Positions 48,831 through 59,840 of a stretch of 64,000 bases of DNA are shown here, in pieces (positions within the stretch are counted from its first letter, which is position 1; every line of letters begins with the position of its first letter). The stretch is taken from NCBI RefSeq assembly GCF_949987535.1, contig NC_080067.1, forward strand, positions 80,873,985 through 80,937,984. The letters are read 5' to 3'. The stretch is from Balaenoptera acutorostrata (taxonomy: Eukaryota > Chordata > Mammalia > Artiodactyla > Balaenopteridae). The notes under the pieces are model-generated. The model searched no databases. It was not told the DNA's origin and saw only the letters and a list, made by a program, of their open reading frames with translations. The position numbers and the translations under genes were made by a program.

Positions 48831-50402
48831 TTAAGTGGGCACTTGAGACCTCAACACATTACTGCAAAGGTCTCTCGGCCTTGAGGTCACCAAGACTTTT
48901 AACATATCCAAGAAATTCCCGTAAGTTCTTAGTAGAAAAATTTTCACCTCTTCCTAACTTTCAGCTCCTCCAGAGTAGCCCCGAGGCCACACCTCTTCCA
49001 TTTCCTTCCAGCCTTATTCCGTGATAATTTGTCTTTCCCAGAGGGAACTTCTCTGGAGCTGCAGCAATGAGACCCGAAGCTCAACTGGACTTCAGAGCAG
49101 AAGCTGCTAAGTGTAGACTCCAAGATAAGCACCCGAGTTGACCTAACAACAGGCTTCAATTTGACTCACGAAAGCTGAAGAGTGGGGCAGTCAGAGATGG
49201 GAACAGCTGTCATCCTGAGGAAATGGCAAGTGTCCTCTGACACCTGCCACTGCTTGTAGGCATGATCGAGATGAGAACGGCAGATCGGGAGTGTGCTGGT
49301 GGAATCAGAACTGAGAGCCTTCAAATGCAACTGCCACCTGGCCCTGCTCTAGAACCCCAGGGCCTTGAATGTGCAGCCGGGCCATTTCAAAATGATCACC
49401 TGAGCCCACACCCGTCACTCTCCTCCCTCTAAGATGCTTCCTGAACAGACCAAAGAAATATAAAAATGGAGAAAATCTGTGTCAGTATCGGAGCACGGGG
49501 ATCGTCCAGAAACTCAGAAGAATTTCCAGGAGAAAGTGCGCTGGGGACCAGAGTGAGAGGCCGCCTAACTGCCACACGTGTGAAGTGTCCAGCCCCACCG
49601 CAGTGGAGACCCAGAACTTCAGCTCTGTTGCTGGGCTCCTTTCTCTTCATTTCTAAATGTGAAGGCTGACATCCCTCTCTGTCAACGGCGTTTGGGACAA
49701 TCATGCAGGAGCCTCAAGCCAACCTCCAAATGAAACCTTAGACCTCTTGACGCTGCTGTCTTTTTAAATAAATGAAGGAGCAGCTGGTCCATTTGTAATA
49801 GAAATAAGGCAAAAGGAATCAGCGACTGGGGTTCAGCACAGGTTTAAACTGCTGCCCCGGGGAAGAACTGAGTCAGAAGTCCTCTCCATGTTGAAATGAA
49901 AGCCTGATATTGGCTTCAGGGGCTCAGCTACAGTCAGTCATCTCCTGTTTCCCACCGGGCCCGCTCCGGGGAGTGAGCAACGGCAGTGCGGGGAACCAGC
50001 ACCGTTTGGACACCTAGACTATTACTTTTAAGCAGAAGAGGAGGAGGACAGCTAATATTTAAATATTATTAGGGTACCGCATTAGACACAGAATAAAGGA
50101 CACAAGAAATGCTCTACTGGTTTTAGCCTCTTCATGACCTAAAATTTCTGTCTCACGGCAATTCAAAGAATCAAAAAGTCTGATCTAGAGATGGGGGACT
50201 TCCTCAAGTGTGGAAGATTCTAACAGGACAGGGCGTGATTGCCTAACTAACATCAGTCTCAATAAAAGACAGCTTGAAAATGAACTGATTATAGTGACAC
50301 TGCAGTGATTATAAGTCACAGAATATTTCCTGTGTGCCGTCGTAACTCCAGAAGTCATTCCACACAGGACCTGTGGAAGAATCCAAGCAGTATTAAAGGC
50401 TG

Positions 50403-50408
50403 TTTATT
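50403..50408 (-). terminator. UMPS: Probable UMPS polyadenylation signal
   Basis: TTTATT on the plus strand reads AATAAA on the minus strand, 70 nt after the UMPS stop. It would give a very short 3' UTR ending near 50385. Longer forms using signals further left cannot be excluded. Confidence 0.55.
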
Positions 50409-50477
50409 ATTTCAAGCCAGTGGCATCTCAGGAGACCATGTATCTTCAAGGCCTTCACAAAAATGTATCCAAGACAC

Positions 50478-50669
<192 letters not shown>

Positions 50670-51144
50670 TTAATTAATACAGTAAATCAGAAAACCTGTC
50701 ATATGACTTTTCTGAAAAGTATCTAACCTGCTTTAAATAAAAATATGCTCTTGTTCACCATGCCCCTTCTACACAGCAAGTGAATAAAAGCAGGTGAAGG
50801 GACTCCTTGGATTGGCCATAGACCTCCACAGTGGGAATAGATACTTGAACCAATCCCTTTTCAATGTCTAATTTTAGAGCGTTTATACTTTAACAGCATC
50901 AAAAAACAAAGAAATAAATTTCCTATGTTGCCAAAAAAGGTTCAGTAGCAAATAAAATACGATAAAAACTGCCTCACAATTGAAGACAATTGTAGTGTAC
51001 ATCGCAGAAGCACTGTGACATGCTGTTGGGAAAGTCCTCGCAAGGCATCTAACCTGACCACATGTGTGAGCCAGCCTTTCCCCTCAGCCCCGCCAAGTGC
51101 TTAGATTACATACAAACCCTAATTCTTAATTCTGGCTTTTTCTT

Positions 51145-53885
51145 TTTTAAAAAAAATTTTTATTGAGGTGTAACTTACATGTAACATTAGTTTCAGGTGT
51201 ACATCATGATTTGGATACATTATAAACTGATCATCACAATAAGTCTAGTTAACATCCGTCACCTTACCTAGTCACAAAACTTTTTTTTCTTGTGATGAGA
51301 ACTTTTAAGATCTACTCTTTCAGCAATTTTCAAATATGCTATATAGTTTTATTAACAAAGTTGGCATACTGTACATTACATCCTTGTGGACTTACTCTAT
51401 AACTGGAAGTTTGTACCCTTTGACTCCCTTCACCCATTCCATCCACCCCTACCCCACAACTCTGGGAATATCCAATCTGTTTTCTGTTGATTTTAGGTTA
51501 CACATATGTGCGATCATACAGTATGTCTTTCTCTGACTTATTTCACTTAGCGTAATACCCTCAAGGGCATCCATCCATATTGTCACAAAGGGTAAGATTT
51601 CATTTTTTTAAGAGTAATATTCCATTGTATATATACACAACATCTTCTCTATCCACTCATCCATCAGTGGGCACTTAGGTCGTTTCCACATCTTGGCTAT
51701 CGTAAATAATGCTGCAACGAACATGGGGGTGCAGATATATCTTCAAGTTAGTGTTTTCGTTTTCTTTGGATAAATACCCAGAAGTGAAATTGCTGGATCA
51801 GATGGCAGTTCTATTTTTAATTTTTTGAGGAAACTTCATACTATTTTCCATAGGAGCTGCACCAATTTACATTCTCACCAACAGTGCACAAAGGTTCCCT
51901 TTTCTCCACATCCTCGCCAACACTTGCTATTTCTTGTCTTTTGGTAGTGGGCATCCTTGTTTTGTTTGATCATATAGGAAAAGCTTTGATAATAGCCATT
52001 CTAACAGGTGGGAGGTGGTATCTCATTGTGGTTTTGTTTTGCATTTCCCTGATGATTAGCAATGTTGAACATCTTTTCATATGCTTGTTGGCCATTTGCA
52101 CATATTCTTTGGAAAAATGTCTATTCAGATCCTTTGCCAATTTTTTAATCTGATTTTTTTGTTGTCATTGTTATTGAGCTGTATGAGTTCTTTATATTTG
52201 GATACTAACCCCTTTATATTTGGATACTAACCCCTTATCAGACATATGATTTGCAAATATCTTCTATCATTCAGTAAGTTGCCTTTTTATTTTGTTGATG
52301 GTTTCCTTTGCTGTGTGGAAGCTTTTGAGTTTGATGAAGTCCCACTTGTTTATTTTTGCTTTTGTTGTTTTGGAATCAGATTTTAAAAAATCATTGCCAA
52401 GACCTATGTCAAGCAGATTACCACCTATGTTTTATTCTAGTAATTTTATGGTTTCAGATCTTACATTCAAATCTTTAATCCATTTTGGATTAATTTTTGT
52501 GTATGGTGTAAGATAGTGGTCCAGTTTCATTCTTTTGCATGTGGCTAACCAGTTTTCCCAACATCATTTTATTGAAGAGACTGTCCTATCCCCATTGTAT
52601 ATTCTTGGCTCTTTTGTCAAAAATTAACTGACCATATATGTGTGGGTTAATTTTGGGGCTCTCTATTCTGTTCCATTGATCTATGTGTCTGTTTTTATGC
52701 AAATACCATACTGTTTTGACTACTATAGTTTTGTAATATAATTTGAAATCAGGGAGTGTGATGCCTCCAGTTTTGTTGTTCTTTCTCCAGACTGCTTTGG
52801 CTATTTGGCGTCTTTTGTGATTCCAAAGAAATTTTAGGATTTTTTGTTCTATTTCTGTGAAAAGTGCCATTGGAATGTTAATAGGGATTGCACTGAATCT
52901 GTAGATTGCTTTGGGTAATTTGGACATCTTTACAGTATTAATTCTTCCAGTATATGAGCATGAAATATCTTTCCATTTATCTTTTTAAAAATTTTATTTA
53001 TTTATTTATTTTATTTTTGGCTGTGTTGGGTCTTCATTTGTGTGCAAGGGCTTTCTCCAGTTGCGGCAAGTGGCGGCCATGCTTCATCGCGGTGTGCGGG
53101 CCTCTCACTATCGCGGCCTCTCTTGTTGCGGAGCACAGGCTCCAGACGCGCAGGCTCAGTAATTGTGGCTCACGGGCCTAGCCGCTCCATGGCATGTGGG
53201 ATCTTCCCAGACCAGGGCTCGAACCCGTGTCCCCCGCATTGGCAGGCAGACTCCCAACCACTGCGCCACCAGGGAAGCCCTCCATTTATCTTTGTCTTCA
53301 ATTTTGTTCATAAATGTCTTTTATAGTTTTTAGTGTACATGTTTTTCAGCTCCTTGGTTAAATTTATTTGTAGGTATTTCATTCTTTTTGTTGCCGTTGT
53401 AAATGGGATTGTTTTCTTAATTTCTCTTTCTGTCTGATTGTTTGTTAGTGTATAAAAATGCAACAGATCTTTGACTTTGTATCCTGTAACTTAACTGAAT
53501 TTGTGTATTAGATCTAACAGTTTTTTTCAGTCTGTAGGGTTTCCTATATATAATAATATGTCATCTACAAATAGTGACAGTTTTACTACTTCCTTTCCAA
53601 TTTGGATGCTTTTTGTTTCTTTTTCTTGACTAACTGCTCTGGCTAGGCTCTCCAACCACTAACGTGAATAGAAGTGGCAAAAGTGGGCATTGTTGTTTTG
53701 TTTCTGATCTCAGAGGAAAAGCTTTCAGCTTTTTCAGTATGATGTTAGCTGTGGTCCTGATTAGGTTGAGGTAAGTTCTCTCTATACCCACTTTGTTAAG
53801 AGTCTTTATCATAAATGGATGTTGAATTTTGTCCAATGCTTTTTCTGCATCTATTGAGTCTCTCTTCCTCCTTCTGTTTTCTTCC
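51145..53885 (-). mobile_element. L1 copy A, 3' UTR and C-terminal half of ORF2
   Basis: The L1 3' end lies at the left ('tttttattgaggtgtaactt'), and the element reads on the minus strand. ORF2 remnants: [20 protein letters not shown] and [20 protein letters not shown] in 52927-52586 (C-terminal region), and [20 protein letters not shown] and the degraded region after it in 54052-53630 (reverse transcriptase region). Stops and frameshifts make it dead. A CHR SINE interrupts it at 52985-53280. A 22-bp unit is tandemly duplicated at 52191-52234. Confidence 0.85.
52972..53293 (-). mobile_element. Full-length CHR-2-type SINE with perfect 13-bp target-site duplication
   Basis: The body 52985-53280 has a T-rich left end with ATTT repeats, then 'ttggctgtgttgggtcttca', 'ggcatgtgggatcttcccag', 'accagggctcgaacccgtgt' (antisense B box) and 'ccactgcgccaccagggaag'. 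The direct repeat 'tccatttatcttt' is exact at 52972-52984 and 53281-53293. The long form, about 300 bp, is typical of cetaceans. It inserted into L1 copy A and is therefore younger. Confidence 0.93.
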
Positions 53886-55345
53886 ATTGTGCTATGATGA
53901 CTTTCTTTAGTGGTATGCTTAGATTCCTTTCTCTTCATCTTCTGTGTGTCTACTACAGGATTGTGCTTTGTGGTTACCATGTGGCTTACATATGACAACT
54001 TGTATCCATAACAGTCTATTTTAAGTTGATAACAACTTAAGTTTGATTGCATTCTAAAGCTCTACATTTTAACTCCCTCCACAAGGTTTTATATTTTTGA
54101 TGTCACATTTTAACATCTTTTTATCTTGTATGTCCTTTAATTATTATAGTTATAATTATTTTTACTACTTTTGTCTCTTAACCTTTTAAGTGGTTGATCC
54201 ACTACCTTTTTCAGTGAAGTTTATTCTTTCCTATGTTTTCTTGTTACTAATTAGCACCCTTTCTTTTCAGCTTAAAGAAGTCCTTTAACATTTCTTGTAA
54301 GGCTGGTTTAATGATGATGAACTCCTTTAGATTTGCTAATCTGGAAAATTCTCTCCTTCAATTCTGAAGAACTCTACTGGGTAGAGTTCTTTGTTGCAAG
54401 TTTTTTTTCCCCTTCAGCACTGTATATTATCATGCCACTACTTTCTGGCCTGGAAAGTTTCTGCTGAAAAATCTGCTGATAGTCTCATCGGGGTTTCCTT
54501 GTACATAACAAGTTGTTTTACTTTTGCTGCTTTTAAGATTCTCTCCTTGTATTTAGCTTTTGGTGTTTTAATTATAATGTGTCTTGATGAGGGTCTCTTT
54601 GGGTTCATCTCATTTGGAACACTCTGGGCTTTCTGCAGCTGTCTGTTTCCTTCCCTAGGGTAGGGAAATTTTCACCCATTATTTCATCAAGTTTTCTATT
54701 CCTTTCTCTCTCTTCTTTTGGGACTCCTATAATGAGAATGTCAGTCTGCTAGATGTGTCCATTAAGCTATCTTCACTTTTTTTCATTATTTTTTGGTTTT
54801 GCTGTCCTGATTGGGTAAGTTCCACTGCCTTGTCTTCAAGTTCCTTTCTTTGCTTCATCTAGTCTGCTTCATCTAGTCTGAACCCCTCTAGTGTATTTTT
54901 CAGTTATGTTATTGTATTCCTCAGCTCTGTGACTATTTAATACATATATTTTCCATCTCTGTTGAAGTTGAGTTCAGGAGCATCTTTATGACCATTACTT
55001 TGAACTCTTTATTGGGTAAATTATTTATCTCCATTTCATTAAGGTCTTTTCCTGAGGCTTTTATCTTGTTCTTTCATTTGGAACATATGCCTCTGTTTCT
55101 TCATTTTGCTTGACTCTGGGTTGGTTTCTATGCATTAGATGAAACAACTGTCTCAGCTAGTCTTAAAGGAGTAGCCTCATGTATGAGATGAAACTTGTCA
55201 TTCAACCCTACCCTAGCTCCTGGTTGTCTCTCAAATCTTTTGATTGTCAAAGCAGCCTATTATATTTGTAATAGCTCCGAGTACTCGAGGGTATGCCAAG
55301 ACCTATCAGTGTCCCAAAAGGGAGGGTCTCAGTCAGCTCCTAGAT
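53885..55345 (-). mobile_element. L1 5'-region segment (ORF1 upstream and 5' UTR)
   Basis: Directly after the ORF2 reverse-transcriptase portion of copy A, the sequence jumps to L1 5' material: 'gtggttaccatgtggcttac', 'ctactgggtagagttctttg', 'tctggcctggaaagtttctg', 'atgtgtcttgatgagggtct'. It parallels 58150-58870. Either copy A has a large internal deletion, or this is part of another L1. Boundaries are approximate. Confidence 0.7.
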
Positions 55346-57215
55346 TCATTCTCTGATTGCCATGGCTAGGACTTCCAAAACTATGTTGAATAACAGTGGT
55401 GAGAGTAGAAATCCTTGTCTTGTTCCTGATCTTAGAGGAAATGCTTTCAGCTTTTCATCACTGTGGGTTTGTCATATATGGCCTTTATTATGTTGAGGTA
55501 GATTCCCTCTATGCCCAGGTTCCAGAGAGTCTTCATCATAAACAGGTGTTGAATTTTGTCAAAAGTTTTTTTCTGCATCTATTGAGATGATCATATGGTT
55601 TTTATTCTTCAATTTGTTGATGTGGTGTATCACACTGATTGATTTGTGGATACTGAAAAATCCCTGCATCCAATGGGATAAATCCCACTTGATCATCGTG
55701 TACGATCCTTTTAATGTATTGTTGGATTCGGTTTGCTAGTATTTTGTTGAGGATGTTTGCATCTATGTTCATCAGTGATACTGGCTTGTAATTTTCTATT
55801 TTTGTGGTATGTTTGTCTGATTTTGGTATCAGGGTGATGGTGGCCTCATAGAATGAGCTTGGGAGTGTTCCTTCCTCTGCAATTTTTTGGAAGAGTTGTA
55901 GAAGGACAGGTGATAACTCTTCTCTAAATTTGATGGAAGTCTACTGTGAAGCCATCTGGTCATGGACTTTTGTTTGGTGGAAGTTTTTTACTCAGTTTCA
56001 ATTTCAGTACCTGTGATTGGTCTGTTCATATTTTCTATTTCTTCCTGGTTCACTCTTGGCTGCTTGTACCTTTCTAAGAATTTGTCCATTTCTTCTAGAT
56101 TGTCCATTTTATTGCCATATAGTTGCCTGTAGTAGTCTCTTATGATCCTTCGTATTTCTGTGGTGTCCTTTGTAACCTCTCCTTTTTCATTTCTAATTTT
56201 ATTGATCTGAGACCTCCTTTTTCTCCCTGATGAGTCTGGCTAAAGGTTTATCAATTTTGTTTATCTTTTCAAAGAACCAGCTTTTAGTTTCATTGATCTT
56301 TTCTATTGTTTTCTTCATCTCTATTTCATTTATTTCTGCTCTGATCTTTATGATTTCTTTCCTTCTACTAACTTTGGGTTTTGTTTGTTCTTCTTTCTCT
56401 AGTTGCTTTAGGTATAAAGTTAGGTTGTTTGAGATTTCTGTTTCCTGAGGTAAGATTGTATTGCTATAAACTTCCCTCTTTGAACTGCTTTTGCTGCATC
56501 CCATAGGTTTTAGATTGTTGTGTTTTCGTTTTCATTTGTCTCTAGGTATTTTTTGATTTCCTCTTTGATTTCTTCAGTGATCCATTGGTTGGTCAGTAAC
56601 ATACTGTTTAACCTCCACATGTCTTGTGTTTTTTAGTTTTTTTTTCCTTGCAGTTGATTTCTAATTTCATAACGTTGTGGTCAGAGAAGATGCTTGATAT
56701 GATTTCAATTTTCTTAAACTTACTGAGGCTTGCTTTGTGGTCCAGGATGTGATCTATCCTGGAGAATGTTCCTTGTGAACTGGAGAAGAATGTGTATTCT
56801 GCTGCTTTCAGATGGAATGTTCTATAAATATCAATTAAGTCCATCTGGTCTAATGTGTAATTTAAGGTCTGTGTTTCCTTATTGATTTTCTGTCTGGAGG
56901 ATCTGTCCATTGATGTAGGTGGGGTGTTAAAGTCTCCCACTATTATTGTGTTACTATTGATTTCTTTTATGGATGAAACCTTATATATTGAGGTGCCTTT
57001 ATGTTGGGTGCATATTTATTTACAATTGTTCTATCTTCTTGGATTGATCCCTTGATCATTATGTAGTGTCCTTCTTTGTCTCTTATAACAGTCTTTATTT
57101 TAAAGTCTATTTTGTCTGATATGAGTATTGCTACTCCAGTTTTCTTTTGATTTCCATTTGCATGGAATACCTTTTTCCATCCCCTCACTTTCAGTCTGTA
57201 TGTGTCCCTATATTT

Positions 57216-57952
57216 AAAGTGGGTCTCTTCATATATACACTAATATGTATAAAATAGATAACTAATGAGAACCTGCTGTATAGCACAGGGAACTCTACTT
57301 CACTTTGCTGTAGAGTAGAAACTAACACAACACTGTAAAACAACTATACCCCAGTAAAAAAAAAAAAAAGAAAACAACCCAGTTAAAAAACATTTGAGCA
57401 TACAACTCACCAAAGCAAATATACGAATGGCAAATAAGCACATGAAAAGATGTTTAGGATCACTAACCATTAGGAAAATGCAGACCATGAAGAAATATCA
57501 CTACCTACCTACTAGAACAACTAAAATGAAAAATACAGCAATAATACCAGATATTGAATAAAGATGTTAAAAAAAAAATACCAGGTGTTGGCGAGATTGT
57601 GGAAAAACTGAATCACTCATACATTGCTGGTGGGAATATAAAATGATACAGCCACTTTGTAAAAGAATTTAGCTGTTTCTTTAAAAACCAAATATACACT
57701 TGCCATACAACTCAGTAATCATACTCCTGGGTATTTATGACACAGAAATGAAAATTTATTCCACACAAAAACCTGTACACAGTTATTCATAGCAGCTTTA
57801 TCTGTAATAGCAAAAAACTGAAAACAAGTAAGATGTTCTAAACAAATGATGGTACATCCATACCATGGAATACCACTTGGCAATAAAAAAGAATAAACTA
57901 TCAATACACACACATGCACACAAAAATAAAAAAATAATAAAGTGGGTCTCTT
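57216..57952 (+). mobile_element. L1 3' end plus transduced flank, perfect 14-bp target-site duplication
   Basis: The direct repeat 'aaagtgggtctctt' occurs at 57216-57229 and 57939-57952. Between them, 57230-57370 is a young L1 3' terminus ('ctgtatagcacagggaactc', then an A run at about 57356-57369). 57371-57938 is older L1 3' sequence ('attgctggtgggaatataaa', 'ggtacatccataccatggaa') with its own AATAAA hexamers (57882, 57892) and A-rich end. One target-site duplication enclosing both pieces indicates a single insertion event. Confidence 0.8.
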
Positions 57953-58976
57953 GTAGACAGCGTATATACAAGTCTTGTTTTTGTATCCATTCAACCAGTC
58001 TATGTCTTTTGGTTGGAGCATTTAATCCATTTACATTTAAGGTAATTATTGATATGTATGTTCATATTGCCATTTTGTTAATTGCGCTGGATGTGTTTTT
58101 ATAAGTCTTTTTTCTTCCCTTCCTCTTTTGTTCTCTTGTGATTTGATGACTATCTTTAGTGTTGTGTTTGGATTCCTTTTTCTTTTTTGTGTGTATCTAC
58201 TGTATTTTTGGTTTGCAATTACCATGAGGTTTTTATATAGTCGTCTATATACATATATACAAGATTAAGTTGTTGGTCTCTTAATTTCAAATGCATTTCC
58301 AATATCCTGCATTTGTACTCTCCTCCTCTCACAATTGCTGATTTTGATATCAAATTATTTGTGTGTGGATGATTTCCTACCTTTACTGTATGTTTACCTT
58401 TACTGGTGAGCTTTCCCATTCGTAATTTTCTTATTTCTAGTTGTGGCCTTTTCTTTTCCATCTAGAGAAGTTCCTTTAGCATTTGCTGTAAAGCTGTTTT
58501 GATGGTGCTGAAAACTGTTAGCTTTTGCTTGTCTGTAAAGCTTTTGATTTCTCTGTCGAATCTGAACAAAAGCCTTGCTGGGTAGAGTATTCTTGGTTGC
58601 AGGTTTTTCTCTTTTATCACTTTAAATATATCATGCCATTCCCTTCTGGCCTGCAGAATTTCTGCTGAAAAATCAGCTGATAACCTTGTGGGGATTCCCT
58701 TGTATGTTATTTGTTGTTTTTAATATTATCTCTTTGTCTTTAATCTTTGTTGATTTGATTAATATGTCTCAGTGTGTTCCTCCTTGGGTTTATCCTATAT
58801 GGGACTCTGTGCTTCCTGGACTTGAGTGTCTCCTTTCCCATGTTAGGAAAGTTTTTGGCCATTATCTCTTAAAATATTTTCTAAGGCCCTTTCTCTCTCT
58901 CTTCTCCTTCTGGGACCCCTGTAATCTGAATGTTGTTGGTGCATTTAATGTTGTCCCAGAGGTCTCTGTCCTCACT

Positions 58977-59561
58977 TCATTTTTCTTTTTTTATTAATTT
59001 TTATTGGAGTATAGTTGCTTTACACTGTTGTTAGCTTCTATTGCACAGCAAAATGAATCAGCCACACATATGCATGTATCACCTCCCTTTTGGATTTCCT
59101 TCCCATTTAGGACACCACAGTGCATTAAGTTGAGTTCCCTGTGCTATACAGTACATTCCCATCAGTTGTCTATTTTATACATAGTATCAATAGTGTATAT
59201 GTGTTGATCCCAATCTCCCAATTCCTCACACCCCACTGTTTTCTTCCTTGGTATCCATACATTTGTTCTCTACATCTGTGTCTCTATTTCTGCTCTGTAA
59301 ATGAGGTCATGTATACCATTTTTCTAGATTCCACATATATGCATTAATATTTATTTTTCTCTTTCTGATTTACTTCACTCTGTATGACACTCTCTAGGTC
59401 CATTCACATCTCTACAAATGACCCAATTTCATTCCCTTTTATGGCTGAGTAATATTCCATTGTATATATGTACCACATCTTCTTTATCCATTCCTCTGTT
59501 GATGGACATTTAGGTTGCTTCTATGTCCTGGCTATTGTAAACAGTGCTATCATTTTTCTTT
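58977..59561 (-). mobile_element. 5'-truncated L1 3' end with 12-bp target-site duplication
   Basis: The body 58989-59549 reads on the plus strand 'tttttattggagtatagttg', 'gagttccctgtgctatacag', 'ttatggctgagtaatattcc', 'attgtatatatgtaccacat', which is the antisense L1 3' UTR. The direct repeat 'tcatttttcttt' lies at 58977-58988 and 59550-59561. It split the ORF1-region of L1 copy B. Confidence 0.85.
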
Positions 59562-59711
59562 CTTTATTCTGTTCTGCAATAGTGATTTCCACCAATCTGT
59601 GTTCCAGCTCACTTATTTGTTCTACTGCCCTATTTATTCTGCTATTGATTCCTTCTAGTGTATTCTTCATTTCAGTTATTGTATTGTTCATCTGTTTGTT
59701 CTCTGAAGCTT

Positions 59712-59840
59712 CTAGCTTTTTTTTGGCTATACTGTGCAGCATGTGAGGATCTTAGTTTCTCAACCAGGGATCAAACCCATGCTCCCTGCAGTGGAAGCAT
59801 GGAATCTTAACCACTGGACCACCCGGGAAGTCCCCTAGCT
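59712..59840 (-). mobile_element. Short CHR-type SINE
   Basis: The body 59718-59834 reads TTTTTTT then 'ggctatactgtgcagcatgt', 'cttagtttctcaaccaggga', 'tcaaacccatgctccctgca', 'ggaccacccgggaagtcccc'. The short direct repeat 'ctagct' flanks it. It lies inside L1 copy B. Confidence 0.8.

Larger units (their letters stand above)
39590..50385. other. Intergenic region between convergent ITGB5 and UMPS
   Basis: About 10.8 kb separates the two 3' ends. I see MIR-type fragments, hAT-Charlie-type fragments, an old repeat at 45575-45970 and A/T-rich sequence near 41400-41820 and 45050-45250. No exon with a conserved product was recognised. Unlisted spans (39600-40290, 40410-45570, 45980-46290, 47160-48400, 48840-50385) show only short open frames. 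Part of the right side may belong to a long UMPS 3' UTR. Confidence 0.7.

Noticed and set aside
52985..53280. tRNA-like B box inside the element, possible tRNA gene
   Set aside because: The sequence is a tRNA-derived SINE with an A-rich tail and target-site duplication; it has no complete cloverleaf. The same applies to 38411-38555.
57719..58021. Minus-strand frame of 100 residues across the insertion end
   Set aside because: It is an accidental frame spanning the right junction of the L1 3'-end insertion and L1 copy B.
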